From JALOAT01 sp041687015 (GTDB lineage Bacteria > Pseudomonadota > Gammaproteobacteria > Thiohalomonadales > Thiohalomonadaceae): a DNA stretch of 64,000 nt. How positions within the stretch are numbered: position 1 is the first letter of the stretch; each line of letters begins with the position of its first letter. This document shows positions 54,884 through 63,475 of the stretch, in pieces. The notes under the pieces were generated by a model. That model was not told the DNA's origin and did not search any database. It was given only the letters and a program-made list of their open reading frames with translations. A program made the translations under genes and the position numbers. The DNA lies in contig JAWLCT010000007.1 in assembly GCA_041687015.1 (NCBI GenBank), positions 1 through 64,000 on the forward strand. Reading direction: 5' to 3'.

Positions 54884-55422
54884 AACGCCGCGCCCTGCCC
54901 TTGCTGCTGGCCGCCGCCGTGCTCACGCTGGCGAGCGTGCTGCTCACCCGCGAACCGGAGCGGGCACCGCGCCCGGATCGGGCAGGGACCGGTCCTGACT
55001 ATTTCATCACCGGTGTGGTGGCCAGCGAGACCGGTCTCGACGGTCGCCTCACCCAGCGCCTGGAAGCCGACCGGCTCACCCACTATGCCCATGACGACAG
55101 CGCGCTGATCGACCGCCCGCATTTGGCCGTTCACGAAGCGCCCGCCCCCTGGCACGCCTATGCGGCGCGCGGCCGGATGACCGAGGGAGGCCAACGCCTG
55201 TTCCTGGAGGGCGACGTGCGCATCAACCGTGAACTGAACGGCAGCCAGGAAATCCTCACTGAAACCTTGCAGATCTACCCGGAACAGCGCTTTGCCGAAA
55301 CCGACGCCCCGATCACCTACCGCGGCGACAACCGTACGGTGGAGGCCGTGGGCATGGAGCTTTCCCTGGCGGACGAGCGTCTGGTGCTCAAGTCGCAGGT
55401 GCGGGGGACCTATGCGCCGTAA
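54880..55422 (+). CDS. lptC: LPS export protein LptC
   Basis: Bitopic inner-membrane protein that receives LPS from LptBFG and passes it to LptA. The 180-residue protein has a single N-terminal helix (about 5-22). The beta-jellyroll follows with YFITGVVASETGLDGRLTQRLEADRLTHY, EGDVRINRELNGSQEILTETLQIYPE and TYRGDNRTVEAVGMEL. The ATG overlaps the kdsC stop. Confidence 0.94.
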   Translation: MKRRALPLLLAAAVLTLASVLLTREPERAPRPDRAGTGPDYFITGVVASETGLDGRLTQRLEADRLTHYAHDDSALIDRPHLAVHEAPAPWHAYAARGRMTEGGQRLFLEGDVRINRELNGSQEILTETLQIYPEQRFAETDAPITYRGDNRTVEAVGMELSLADERLVLKSQVRGTYAP

Positions 55423-55900
55423 GCTCCCCCTCGCTCTGTCTTTCGCTCTGCTGGCGGCGCCCGTGGCGGCACTGCAAAGTGATCGCGAGCAACCCATTCA
55501 CATCCAGGCGGATCGGGTGACGGTGGACGAGACGAGCAAGATCAGCACCTACGAAGGCAATGTAGAGCTCACCCAGGGCAGCCTGCACGTCACCGCCGAG
55601 CGGGTCGAGGTCCACCGTGCGACCGAGGGCGTGCAGCGCGTGGTCGCCACCGGCGCCCCGGTGACCTTCCGGCAACGCCCCGACAACGCGCAGGAGGATG
55701 TGCGCGGCCAGGCCCAGCGCGTGGAGTACACGGGCGACAAGGCCCTGCTGGAGCTCATCGGTGAGGCACACCTGTGGCAGGGCCGGGATGAATTCTCAGG
55801 CCCACGCATCAGCTACGAATCCGACAAAAATCGGGTGCAGGCGGCCGGCGAAGGCCGGGTGCGCGCCATCATTCACCCGCAGAACGACAATACGCCATGA
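55412..55900 (+). CDS. lptA: LPS transport periplasmic protein LptA
   Basis: Forms the periplasmic bridge for LPS between LptC and LptD. The 162-residue protein has a signal peptide (about 1-19), then the OstA-like fold (QPIHIQADRVTVDE, STYEGNVELTQGSLHVTAERVEV, GEAHLWQGRDEFSGPRISYE). The ATG lies inside the end of lptC (11-base overlap), and the stop overlaps lptB (ATGA). Confidence 0.95.
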   Translation: MRRKLPLALSFALLAAPVAALQSDREQPIHIQADRVTVDETSKISTYEGNVELTQGSLHVTAERVEVHRATEGVQRVVATGAPVTFRQRPDNAQEDVRGQAQRVEYTGDKALLELIGEAHLWQGRDEFSGPRISYESDKNRVQAAGEGRVRAIIHPQNDNTP

Positions 55901-56628
55901 CACCGGTTCGGCTGGCCGCAGAACACCTGGGCAAACGCTACGGCAAACGCACGGTCGTACGTGACGTCTCACTGCACATCGACAGCGGCGAAGTGGTGGG
56001 CCTGCTCGGCCCCAACGGCGCGGGCAAAACCACGTGCTTCTACATGGTGGTGGGGCTGGTGCCCGCGGATGCCGGACGCATCACCCTGGAAGGCCAGGAC
56101 CTCACCCGCCTGCCCATGCATGAGCGTGCACGCCTCGGCATCGGCTATCTGCCGCAGGAAGCCTCGGTGTTCCGCAAGCTGAGCGTGGCCGACAACATCA
56201 TGGCCATCCTGGAAACCCGCAAGGACCTGACGCCCCAGCAGCGCGAACAGCGCCTGGACGGCCTGCTCGGGGAACTGCACATCCACCCTATCCGCGACAG
56301 CCTGGGCATGGCCCTTTCCGGCGGCGAACGCCGGCGCGTGGAAATCGCCAGGGCGCTGGCCACCGAGCCGCGCTTCATCCTGCTGGACGAACCCTTCGCC
56401 GGCGTCGACCCGATTTCCGTGATCGACATCCAGGGCATCGTCAATCACCTCACTGAACGCGGCATCGGTGTACTCATCACCGACCACAACGTGCGCGAAA
56501 CGCTGCGCATCTGTGAACGTGCCTACATTCTCTCGGAGGGCGGCGTCATCGCCGAAGGCCGACCTGAATCACTCATGGAAAACCAGAAAGTCAAGGAAGT
56601 CTATCTGGGTCAGCACTTTCAACTGTGA
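55897..56628 (+). CDS. lptB: LPS export ABC ATPase LptB
   Basis: ATPase of the LptB2FGC transporter that extracts LPS from the inner membrane. The 243-residue protein has the Walker A GPNGAGKT (38-45), Q-loop GYLPQEASVFRKLS, signature ALSGGERRRVEIARAL, Walker B FILLDEPFAGVDP and H-loop LITDHNV. LptF and LptG are not in the window. Confidence 0.97.
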   Translation: MTPVRLAAEHLGKRYGKRTVVRDVSLHIDSGEVVGLLGPNGAGKTTCFYMVVGLVPADAGRITLEGQDLTRLPMHERARLGIGYLPQEASVFRKLSVADNIMAILETRKDLTPQQREQRLDGLLGELHIHPIRDSLGMALSGGERRRVEIARALATEPRFILLDEPFAGVDPISVIDIQGIVNHLTERGIGVLITDHNVRETLRICERAYILSEGGVIAEGRPESLMENQKVKEVYLGQHFQL

Positions 56629-56653
56629 TGCCGTCGAGCACGCCAGACGGCAT
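56628..56653. terminator. Hairpin between lptB and rpoN
   Basis: An 8-bp stem ATGCCGTC/GACGGCAT with a 10-base loop begins in the lptB stop codon and is followed by an A-rich stretch. It may attenuate read-through into rpoN. No T run follows on the + strand. Confidence 0.35.
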
Positions 56654-56724
56654 GAAAAATGCGGTAGACTGGTGTCCCTGCGGGCCGCGGGGATATGTCG
56701 CCACAGGCCCGGGCAAATGACACC

Positions 56725-58203
56725 ATGAAACAGTCGCTGCAACTCCGCCTCGGCCAACACCTCACCATGACGCCCCAGCTCCAGCAGGCGATCCGCCTGT
56801 TGCAGCTGTCGACGCTGGAATTGCGCACCGAAGTCCAACAGGCCCTCGAAAGCAATCCCATGCTCGACCTGGAGGAGGAAAGCGGTGATGAGCTGGAACT
56901 ACCCTCCGAGCCGGAGCACGCCGGCGCCGATGACGATGGCCCCACCAGCGAGGAATACGGCGACAGCGAAGCGGATCTGGAACTGGCCCAGGCCGAAATG
57001 CCCGATGAACTCCCCGTGGACAGTGCCTGGGACGACGTGTTCGAAAACATCAGCACCGGCCCGGCCTCCACAGGCGAGCACGAAGACCATGACTTCGAGG
57101 CGGGCGACAGCACCCCTGAAAGCCTCCGTTCCCATTTGCTGTGGCAGCTCGCGATCGCTTCGTTGTCAGACAAGGACCGCCTCATCGGTGAGGCCATCAT
57201 CGACGCCGTGAACGAGGACGGCTTCCTTAGCCAGCCCCTGGAGGAAATCCACGAGGGCCTGCCGGGCGAGCTGGAGGTTGATTTGGACGAGGTCACGGCG
57301 GTGCTGCACGTCGTGCAGAATTTCGACCCCCCTGGCGTCGCCGCGCGCGACCTGCGCGAGAGCCTGCTCATTCAGCTCAAGCAGTTACCGGCGACCACCC
57401 CCTGGCTGGCCGAAACCCGCTGCACACTGACCGAACACTTCAACCTGCTCGCCGGGCGCGACTACAACCAGCTCAAGCGCCGCCTCAAGCTGGAGGACGG
57501 ACCGCTATCCCAGGTGATCCGCCTCATTCAGTCCCTGAACCCGCGCCCGGGTGGCCATATCAGCGACAGCAAGCCCCAGTACATCGTGCCGGACGTGATC
57601 GTGCACAAGCGCAGCAACCGCTGGCGGGTGGAACTCAATCCCGAGGCGGCACCGCGGCTGCGCATCAACACCCATTACGCCAACATGGCAAAACAGGTGC
57701 ACAGCGCCAGCGATTCCACCTACATGAAGAACCAGCTGCAGGAGGCCCGCTGGTTCATCAAGAGCCTGCAAAGCCGCAACGAGACCCTGCTCAAGGTGGC
57801 CAGTACCATCGTGGAACGCCAGCGCGACTTCCTGGAACACGGGGAGGTGGCCATGCGCGCCCTGGTGCTGCATGACATCGCGGAAGCCGTCGGCATGCAC
57901 GAGTCCACCATCTCGCGCGTGACCACGCGTAAGTACATGCACACTCCGCGTGGAATCTTCGAACTGAAGTACTTCTTTTCCAGTCACGTATCCACGGCCA
58001 GCGGCGGCGAATGCTCGTCAACCGCCATCCGGGCCTTGATCAAGAAGCTGTTGGCGGAGGAAAATCCCGCCAAACCCTTGAGCGACAGCAAGATCGCCGA
58101 AATTCTCTCCGACCAGGGGATCAACGTGGCCCGCCGCACAGTCGCCAAATACCGTGAAGCGATGGCCATTCCACCGTCCAACGAACGCAAGCGCCTGGCC
58201 TAG
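56725..58203 (+). CDS. rpoN: RNA polymerase sigma-54 factor
   Basis: Directs transcription from -24/-12 promoters with enhancer-binding proteins. The 492-residue protein has the N-terminal activator-interacting region (LRLGQHLTMTPQLQQAIRLLQLS), an acidic linker (about 55-125), the core-binding domain and a helix-turn-helix. It ends with the RpoN box ARRTVAKYREAM. I chose the ATG at 56725 so that the protein starts MKQSLQLRLGQ as in the family. The usual hpf-ptsN-rapZ neighbours follow. Confidence 0.97.
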   Translation: MKQSLQLRLGQHLTMTPQLQQAIRLLQLSTLELRTEVQQALESNPMLDLEEESGDELELPSEPEHAGADDDGPTSEEYGDSEADLELAQAEMPDELPVDSAWDDVFENISTGPASTGEHEDHDFEAGDSTPESLRSHLLWQLAIASLSDKDRLIGEAIIDAVNEDGFLSQPLEEIHEGLPGELEVDLDEVTAVLHVVQNFDPPGVAARDLRESLLIQLKQLPATTPWLAETRCTLTEHFNLLAGRDYNQLKRRLKLEDGPLSQVIRLIQSLNPRPGGHISDSKPQYIVPDVIVHKRSNRWRVELNPEAAPRLRINTHYANMAKQVHSASDSTYMKNQLQEARWFIKSLQSRNETLLKVASTIVERQRDFLEHGEVAMRALVLHDIAEAVGMHESTISRVTTRKYMHTPRGIFELKYFFSSHVSTASGGECSSTAIRALIKKLLAEENPAKPLSDSKIAEILSDQGINVARRTVAKYREAMAIPPSNERKRLA

Positions 58204-58230
58204 GCGCCCAAACCCCCAGAAGGAAACGCC

Positions 58231-58551
58231 ATGCAACTCAACATCACCGGTCATCACGTGGAGATCACCGACGCCCTGCGCGCCTATGTGAGCGACAAGC
58301 TGAGCCGACTGGAACGCCACTTCGACCACCTCACCAACGCCCACGTGGTGCTGTCGGTGGAGAAGCTGCGCCAGAAAGCCGAGGCTACCATTCACGTTGC
58401 CGGTAACGACCTGTTCGCTGACTGTGTGGACGAAGACATGTACGCCGCCATCGATGCTCTGGTGGACAAGCTCGACCGCCAAATCAAGAAACACAAGGAG
58501 AAAGTCACGGACCACCGCGGTGAGAGCGGCCTGAAGCAGGCGTTCGAATAA
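58231..58551 (+). CDS. hpf: Ribosome hibernation promoting factor
   Basis: Binds the 30S decoding region and promotes dormant ribosome dimers in stationary phase. The 106-residue short-form protein has MQLNITGHHVEITDALRAYV, KLSRLERHFDHLTNAHVVL and the C-terminal DRQIKKHKEKV. A strong AGAAGGA ribosome site precedes it. It sits next to rpoN as in E. coli. Confidence 0.96.
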   Translation: MQLNITGHHVEITDALRAYVSDKLSRLERHFDHLTNAHVVLSVEKLRQKAEATIHVAGNDLFADCVDEDMYAAIDALVDKLDRQIKKHKEKVTDHRGESGLKQAFE

Positions 58552-58569
58552 AGCCGCAGGCCGGTACTT

Positions 58570-59034
58570 ATGCGCGTGCCCGATCTCATCACCGTCGACC
58601 GCATCGCCTGCGACTCCGAAGCCACGAGCAAGAAACGCGCCCTCGAGCTGGTGAGCGCACTGATAGCGCGCGGGGAAACCGGGCTTGGCGAAGCCGAGGT
58701 GTTCGACAGCCTGCTGGCGCGTGAACGCCTCGGCAGTACCGGCCTTGGCCACGGCGTGGCCCTGCCCCACGGCCGCGTCAAGACCAGCGACCGTACCGTG
58801 GGCGCCTTCGTGCGCCTGAAAAGCGGTGTGGACTTCGATGCCGTCGATCGCGAACCGGTCGACCTGCTGTTTGCCATGCTGGTCCCGGAACACTCCACCG
58901 ACGAGCATCTGGAGCTGCTCGCCCATCTGGCGGAGATGTTCAGCGATGCCGACATGCGGCGGAAGCTGCGCGAGGCGGCCGACGCCGAGGCGGTGAAGTC
59001 GCTCATCGACGCCTGGCAACCGAAGGCGGCCTGA
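58570..59034 (+). CDS. ptsN: Nitrogen-regulatory PTS EIIA component
   Basis: Regulatory EIIA(Ntr), phosphorylated by an HPr-like protein and acting on potassium, nitrogen or envelope responses without transporting sugar. The 154-residue protein has the phosphorylation site His67 in HGVALPHGRV. Other family segments are LLARERLGSTGLGHG and LLFAMLVPEHSTDEHLELLAHLAEMF. hprK follows two bases after the stop. Confidence 0.96.
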   Translation: MRVPDLITVDRIACDSEATSKKRALELVSALIARGETGLGEAEVFDSLLARERLGSTGLGHGVALPHGRVKTSDRTVGAFVRLKSGVDFDAVDREPVDLLFAMLVPEHSTDEHLELLAHLAEMFSDADMRRKLREAADAEAVKSLIDAWQPKAA

Positions 59035-59036
59035 AC

Positions 59037-59984
59037 ATGACCGCCCCAACGGTCACCCTGGCCAAGCTGAACGCGAGCTATGCCCGCCGCCTTGAAATGG
59101 AATGGCTGGCCGGCCACGGCCACGGTGAGCAGCCCCTGGTCCCTCCGGGCACGGAGCCGGGGCGCATCTCCCTCATCGGCCACATGAATTTCATTCACCC
59201 GCACCGTATCCAGGTGCTGGGGAATTCCGAATTCGAGTACCTCGCCGGCCTGGACACGGGCGCCTGGGAAAACACCCTCGCCTCGCTGTTCTCTCCGGCC
59301 AGCGCCGCCGTGGTGATCACCGACGGCCACGAAGTATCCGCCGAATTCATCGCCCGCGCCGAGGCCGGCGGCACCCCCCTGTTCGCCTCGCGCCTCGCCA
59401 CCGACAAGCTCATCGATCACGTGAGCTACTACCTGTCGGCCATGCTGGCGGACAAGATCATCCTGCACGGGGTGTTCATGGACGTGATGGGCATCGGCGT
59501 GCTGCTCACGGGTGAGAGCGCCGTGGGCAAGAGCGAGCTGGCACTCGAACTCATCTCCCGCGGTCATCGGCTCATTGCCGACGACGCACCGGAGTTCTCG
59601 CGCACCTCGCCCGACACCCTCTACGGGGCCTGTCCCGAGCTGCTACGCGACTTCCTGGAGGTACGTGGCCTGGGCGTGCTCAACATCCGCGCCATGTTCG
59701 GCGACAGCGCCATCAAGAAAGGCAAGAACCTGCGCCTGGTGGTGAACCTCACGCCCATCGCTCCCGAGGGGCTGGAGCTGGACCGTCTGCACGGCACCCG
59801 CCACACGCGTGAAATCCTGGAAGTGGAAGTGGCGGAGATCCAGCTGCCGGTGGCGCCGGGCCGCAACCTGGCGGTACTGGTGGAGGCGGCCGCACGCAGT
59901 CAGATCCTGTTTCACAACGGCTATGATGCAGCCGCGGACTTCATCGAGCATCAACGGCAGGTCATGAATTCGGAAACCCCATGA
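59037..59984 (+). CDS. hprK: HPr kinase/phosphorylase
   Basis: Phosphorylates or dephosphorylates Ser46 of HPr, linking PTS state to metabolism. The 315-residue protein has an N-terminal MurF-like domain and a C-terminal kinase domain with P-loop GESAVGKS (159-166). The IADDAPEF segment and the signature LEVRGLGVLNIRAMFG follow. The usual PTS permeases are absent, as in other proteobacteria where HprK has a regulatory role. Enterobacteria and Pseudomonas lack this gene. Confidence 0.95.
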   Translation: MTAPTVTLAKLNASYARRLEMEWLAGHGHGEQPLVPPGTEPGRISLIGHMNFIHPHRIQVLGNSEFEYLAGLDTGAWENTLASLFSPASAAVVITDGHEVSAEFIARAEAGGTPLFASRLATDKLIDHVSYYLSAMLADKIILHGVFMDVMGIGVLLTGESAVGKSELALELISRGHRLIADDAPEFSRTSPDTLYGACPELLRDFLEVRGLGVLNIRAMFGDSAIKKGKNLRLVVNLTPIAPEGLELDRLHGTRHTREILEVEVAEIQLPVAPGRNLAVLVEAAARSQILFHNGYDAAADFIEHQRQVMNSETP

Positions 59985-60045
59985 ACTGTGCGTCGAACCG
60001 GGACCCCAAGGGCCCGCCCCATGCCGTCCGCCACGGAGGACGGGC

Positions 60046-60900
60046 GTGAAGTTGTTCATCGTCAGCGGCATCTCGGGCGCGGGCAAGAGTACCGTGCTCT
60101 ATGCCCTGGAAGATCTGGGCTTTTACTGCATCGACAACCTGCCGGTGGCGTTGCTGCCTGCCTTCGCCCAGGAACTGCTCGGCAGCCCCAAGCACTACAG
60201 CAACGCCGCGGTGGGCATCGACGCCCGCAACCTGTCCAACGACCTCAGCGTGTTTCCTGAGCTTCTGGATCAGCTCCACGCCGCCGGCGTCGAGACGCAC
60301 GTTATTTTCCTGGATGCGGAGGACGCGGTGGTCATCACCCGCTTCTCCGAAACCCGGCGCATGCACCCGCTCACCCGCGGCAACACACCGCTGACCGAGG
60401 CGATCCGGCAGGAACGGGCACTACTGAACCCCATCTCCTCGCGCGCCGACCTCACCATCGACACCAGCCGGACCAACATCCATCAGCTGCGTGAACTGGT
60501 GCGGGATCGGCTGGGTCAGAATCCGGGTGGGCGCATGTCCATCCTGTTCGAGTCGTTTGGCTTCAAGCATGGTATCCCCGTGGATGCGGATTTCGTGTTC
60601 GACGTGCGCTGCCTGCCCAACCCGCACTGGGACCCTCAGTTGCGCGCCCTCACCGGCCGCTCACCCGAAGTAATAGAATTCCTGACCCGCGATCCGCTGG
60701 TGGAGCAAATGTTCAACGACATCTCCGGGTTCCTGACCACCTGGATCCCCCGTTTCGAAGCAGACAACCGCAGCTACATGACGGTTGCCGTAGGATGCAC
60801 AGGCGGCCAGCACCGCTCCGTATACTTTACGGAGCGGCTCTCCCAACATTTTCGCGCCCGGAACATGCGGGTGCTGACCAGACATCGGGAACTGTCATGA
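60046..60900 (+). CDS. rapZ: RNase adapter protein RapZ
   Basis: P-loop protein that in E. coli presents the sRNA GlmZ to RNase E, sensing glucosamine-6-phosphate. The 284-residue protein has the P-loop GISGAGKS (8-15), LEDLGFYCIDNLPVALL, DARN and the C-terminal GCTGGQHRSVYFTERL. The start is GTG with GGAGG upstream. It overlaps the EIIA(Man) gene (ATGA). GlmZ itself was not found here. Confidence 0.96.
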   Translation: MKLFIVSGISGAGKSTVLYALEDLGFYCIDNLPVALLPAFAQELLGSPKHYSNAAVGIDARNLSNDLSVFPELLDQLHAAGVETHVIFLDAEDAVVITRFSETRRMHPLTRGNTPLTEAIRQERALLNPISSRADLTIDTSRTNIHQLRELVRDRLGQNPGGRMSILFESFGFKHGIPVDADFVFDVRCLPNPHWDPQLRALTGRSPEVIEFLTRDPLVEQMFNDISGFLTTWIPRFEADNRSYMTVAVGCTGGQHRSVYFTERLSQHFRARNMRVLTRHRELS

Positions 60901-61301
60901 AAGTGGGAGTACTCATCATCGCCCATGACCTGCTCGGGCAGGTGCTGCTCGACACGGCCGCCGGGACCTTGGGCACCCTCCCCTTGCCGGTGAAGGCGCT
61001 CGCGGTGTCGCGCGACGTGGATCCGGACGAACTGGTCAAACGCGCCCGCGAACTCACCCGCAGCCTGGACAGCGGTGATGGCGTGCTGGTGCTCACGGAT
61101 ATGTATGGCTCCACGCCGGGCAACATCGCCTGCCGCCTGCTCGAACAGAAAAACGTCCAGGTCATCGCCGGTGTGAACCTGCCCATGCTGTTCCGGGTTT
61201 TCAATTACCCCGACCTGAACCTGAGCGATCTCGCCGAAAAAGCGTTGTCCGGCGGAAGTGCCGGCGTCCTGCACTGCGGCGAACAGCCGCGCCCCCACTA
61301 A
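60897..61301 (+). CDS. PTS EIIA component, mannose/fructose (sorbose) family
   Basis: A 134-residue EIIA(Man) domain with the phosphorylation site His10 in VGVLIIAHDLLG and the TDMYGSTPGNIACRLL and GVNLPMLFRV segments. No EIIB, EIIC or EIID gene follows, so it cannot transport sugar on its own and is probably a phosphorylation sensor. The gene starts within the rapZ stop (ATGA) and ends eight bases before HPr. Confidence 0.94.
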   Translation: MKVGVLIIAHDLLGQVLLDTAAGTLGTLPLPVKALAVSRDVDPDELVKRARELTRSLDSGDGVLVLTDMYGSTPGNIACRLLEQKNVQVIAGVNLPMLFRVFNYPDLNLSDLAEKALSGGSAGVLHCGEQPRPH

Positions 61302-61309
61302 GGGCCAAC

Positions 61310-61579
61310 ATGCTCAGCAAGGAAATCACCATCATCAACAAACTCGGCCTGCATGCGCGGGCCGCCGCCAAGTTCGTGGGATTGGCTTCCCGCTTCAAGA
61401 GTGACGTGCACCTGGCGCGCAATGGTCGGCGCGTCAATGGCAAGAGCATCATGGGTGTGATGATGCTTGCCGCCGCGCGCGGCACCACCGTGGTGCTCGA
61501 CGTGAGCGGCGAAGACGAACAGCAAGCCCTGGCCGAGCTCGAGCAGCTGATTCAGCAGCGCTTCGGCGAGGAAGCCTGA
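61310..61579 (+). CDS. ptsH: Phosphocarrier protein HPr
   Basis: Carries phosphate from EI to EIIA components. The 89-residue protein has His15 in NKLGLHARAAAKFV and Ser46 in VNGKSIMGVMMLAA, so both the EI site and the HPr-kinase site are present. It is adjacent to EI, with hprK about 1.3 kb upstream in the same direction. Confidence 0.97.
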   Translation: MLSKEITIINKLGLHARAAAKFVGLASRFKSDVHLARNGRRVNGKSIMGVMMLAAARGTTVVLDVSGEDEQQALAELEQLIQQRFGEEA

Positions 61580-61589
61580 GGACACGCCC

Positions 61590-63317
61590 ATGGCAGTCGC
61601 GCTGCTCGGGATCGGCGTTTCCAAGGGCACGGCCATCGGCAAGGCCCGCATCATCCAGCATGGGCAGATAGAAGTCCCCGAGTACGCCCTCCCCGCGCGC
61701 CTGGTCGAGGACGAGATCAGCCGCTTCCGCACTGCCCTTGAAGGTGCCAAGCAGCAATTGCGCTCCATTCGTGAACGCATTCCCGCAAACACCCCACAGG
61801 ACATCGCCTCGTTTATCGATACCCACCTGCTCATGCTCGAGGACCACACCCTGAGTACGGGCACCGAGGAGATCATCCGCACGCGCCAATGCAATGCGGA
61901 GTGGGCGCTCAAGCTGCAAAAGGATGCCGTGGTGCGCGTGTTCGATTCCATGGACGATCCTTATCTGCGCACGCGCCGTGACGACGTGGAGCACGTGGTA
62001 CGCCGCGTCCAGCACATCCTGCTGGACCAGGATCGCCACGAGCGCCTGGAGGCCAGCGGCGAAGACGGGCGCATTATCCTAGCGGACGAGCTCTCACCCG
62101 CCGAACTGGTACTGCTGCATCACCAGAACATCGCCGGCATCGCCACGGAACGCGGTGGTCCGGTGTCGCACACCGCCATTCTGGCCCGCAGCCTCGGCAT
62201 CCCTGCCGTCGTGGGTGTGCCCCACCCCGACCAGACCGTGCGTGATGACGAACTGGTGGTGCTGGACGGTGCACAGGGCGTGTTGCTCGCCGGCGTCAAC
62301 GATGCGGACATCGTCTATTACCGGCGCCGTCAGCAGGCCGAGCGTCGTCACCGCAATGAGCTGCGCAAGCTGCGCGACGTACCCGCCATCACCCGTGATG
62401 GTGTGGCCATCGAGCTCCACGCCAACGTGGAACTGCCGGAAGACGTCACCGCCATGCGCCGCGCCGGCGCCACCGGCGTGGGCCTGTTCCGTACCGAATT
62501 CCTGTTCATGAATCGCAGCACGCCCCCGGACGAGGAGGAACAGTTCGACGCCTATCGGCAGATGCTGCGCCGCACCCGCGGCGGGCTGCTCACCATCCGC
62601 ACCCTCGACCTGGGCGCCGACAAACCGGTGGGTCCGTTCAGCGAGTTTGCCGGTCCGAACCCCGCGCTCGGCCTGCGTGGTGTACGCCTGTGCCTCAAAG
62701 AGGCCGATCTGTTCGTGCCCCAGGTGCGTGCCATCCTGCGTGCCTCGGCACTGGGCCCGGTACGCATGCTGGTGCCCATGCTCACCAACCTGCACGAGCT
62801 GCAGCAGGTGCTCCGGCTGTTGAACGACATCAAACGCGATCTGGCGCGCGAAGGCCTGCGCTTCGACGCCCACATGCCGGTAGGCGCGATGATCGAAGTG
62901 CCCGCCGCCGCACTGTGCGCCGACAGCTTCGCTGCACAACTCGATTTCCTGTCCATCGGCACCAACGACCTCATCCAGTACACCCTGGCCACCGACCGCA
63001 TGGACGAAGAGGTCAATCATCTCTACGATCCGCTGCATCCCGCCGTACTGCGGCTGATCCAACTGACACTGCGTGGCGCCGAACACGCTCATATTCCCGT
63101 GGGAATGTGCGGCGAAATGGCCGGTGATCCCCGTTACACGCGCCTGCTGCTCGGCCTGGGCCTCAGGGAGTTTTCCATGCCGCCCGGCGCCGTGCTCGAG
63201 GTCAAGGGCGTCATCACCGAAAGCAACGTGACCGAACTGCGGCGTCGCGTCTCGCGCCTGTTGCGCTGCACCGACCCCAACCAACTCGCCCACCACCTCG
63301 ACCAGATCAACGCCTGA
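61590..63317 (+). CDS. ptsI: Phosphoenolpyruvate-protein phosphotransferase (EI)
   Basis: Starts the PTS chain by autophosphorylation from PEP. The 575-residue protein has the N-terminal HPr-binding domain, the swivelling phosphohistidine His194 in ERGGPVSHTAILAR, and the PEP-binding barrel (VGLFRTEFLFMNR, LDLGADKPV, FLSIGTNDLIQYTLA). The barrel ends with the catalytic-Cys motif PVGMCGEMAGD. There is no GAF domain, so it is EI and not the PtsP type. The ribosome site is GAGGAC. Confidence 0.97.
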   Translation: MAVALLGIGVSKGTAIGKARIIQHGQIEVPEYALPARLVEDEISRFRTALEGAKQQLRSIRERIPANTPQDIASFIDTHLLMLEDHTLSTGTEEIIRTRQCNAEWALKLQKDAVVRVFDSMDDPYLRTRRDDVEHVVRRVQHILLDQDRHERLEASGEDGRIILADELSPAELVLLHHQNIAGIATERGGPVSHTAILARSLGIPAVVGVPHPDQTVRDDELVVLDGAQGVLLAGVNDADIVYYRRRQQAERRHRNELRKLRDVPAITRDGVAIELHANVELPEDVTAMRRAGATGVGLFRTEFLFMNRSTPPDEEEQFDAYRQMLRRTRGGLLTIRTLDLGADKPVGPFSEFAGPNPALGLRGVRLCLKEADLFVPQVRAILRASALGPVRMLVPMLTNLHELQQVLRLLNDIKRDLAREGLRFDAHMPVGAMIEVPAAALCADSFAAQLDFLSIGTNDLIQYTLATDRMDEEVNHLYDPLHPAVLRLIQLTLRGAEHAHIPVGMCGEMAGDPRYTRLLLGLGLREFSMPPGAVLEVKGVITESNVTELRRRVSRLLRCTDPNQLAHHLDQINA

Positions 63318-63440
63318 AGCGAAACAAACACCGAGGGAGCCACATTCTGCGTGCATGCCCCTCTGTGCTCTGCACCACCCTCATACAACAGAGGGAAACG
63401 CGTGATACTTTTCTCCGCGTCCTCCGCGCCTCTGCGTTTG
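63318..63440. repeat. Degenerate GCGGAGG-family repeat between ptsI and mgtE
   Basis: 63412-63439 reads ctccgcgtcctccgcgcctc and then tgcgtttga, matching the right arms at 29106-29140 and 4235-4262. The left side keeps only short matching pieces (cagagggaaacgcg at 63390), so the inverted partner has decayed. No gene is seen. Confidence 0.55.
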
Positions 63441-63460
63441 ACATTGTTTCGGGCCGGTCC

Positions 63461-63469
63461 TGTTAGAAT
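63461..63469 (+). promoter_or_regulatory. Extended -10 promoter of mgtE, possibly leaderless
   Basis: TGTTAGAAT forms an extended -10. The start expected seven bases after it falls on the A of the mgtE ATG (63476). A TTGACA lies upstream at 63438, but with a 20-base spacer. There is no ribosome site before the ATG, which fits a leaderless message. Confidence 0.4.
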
Positions 63470-63475
63470 CCCCGC

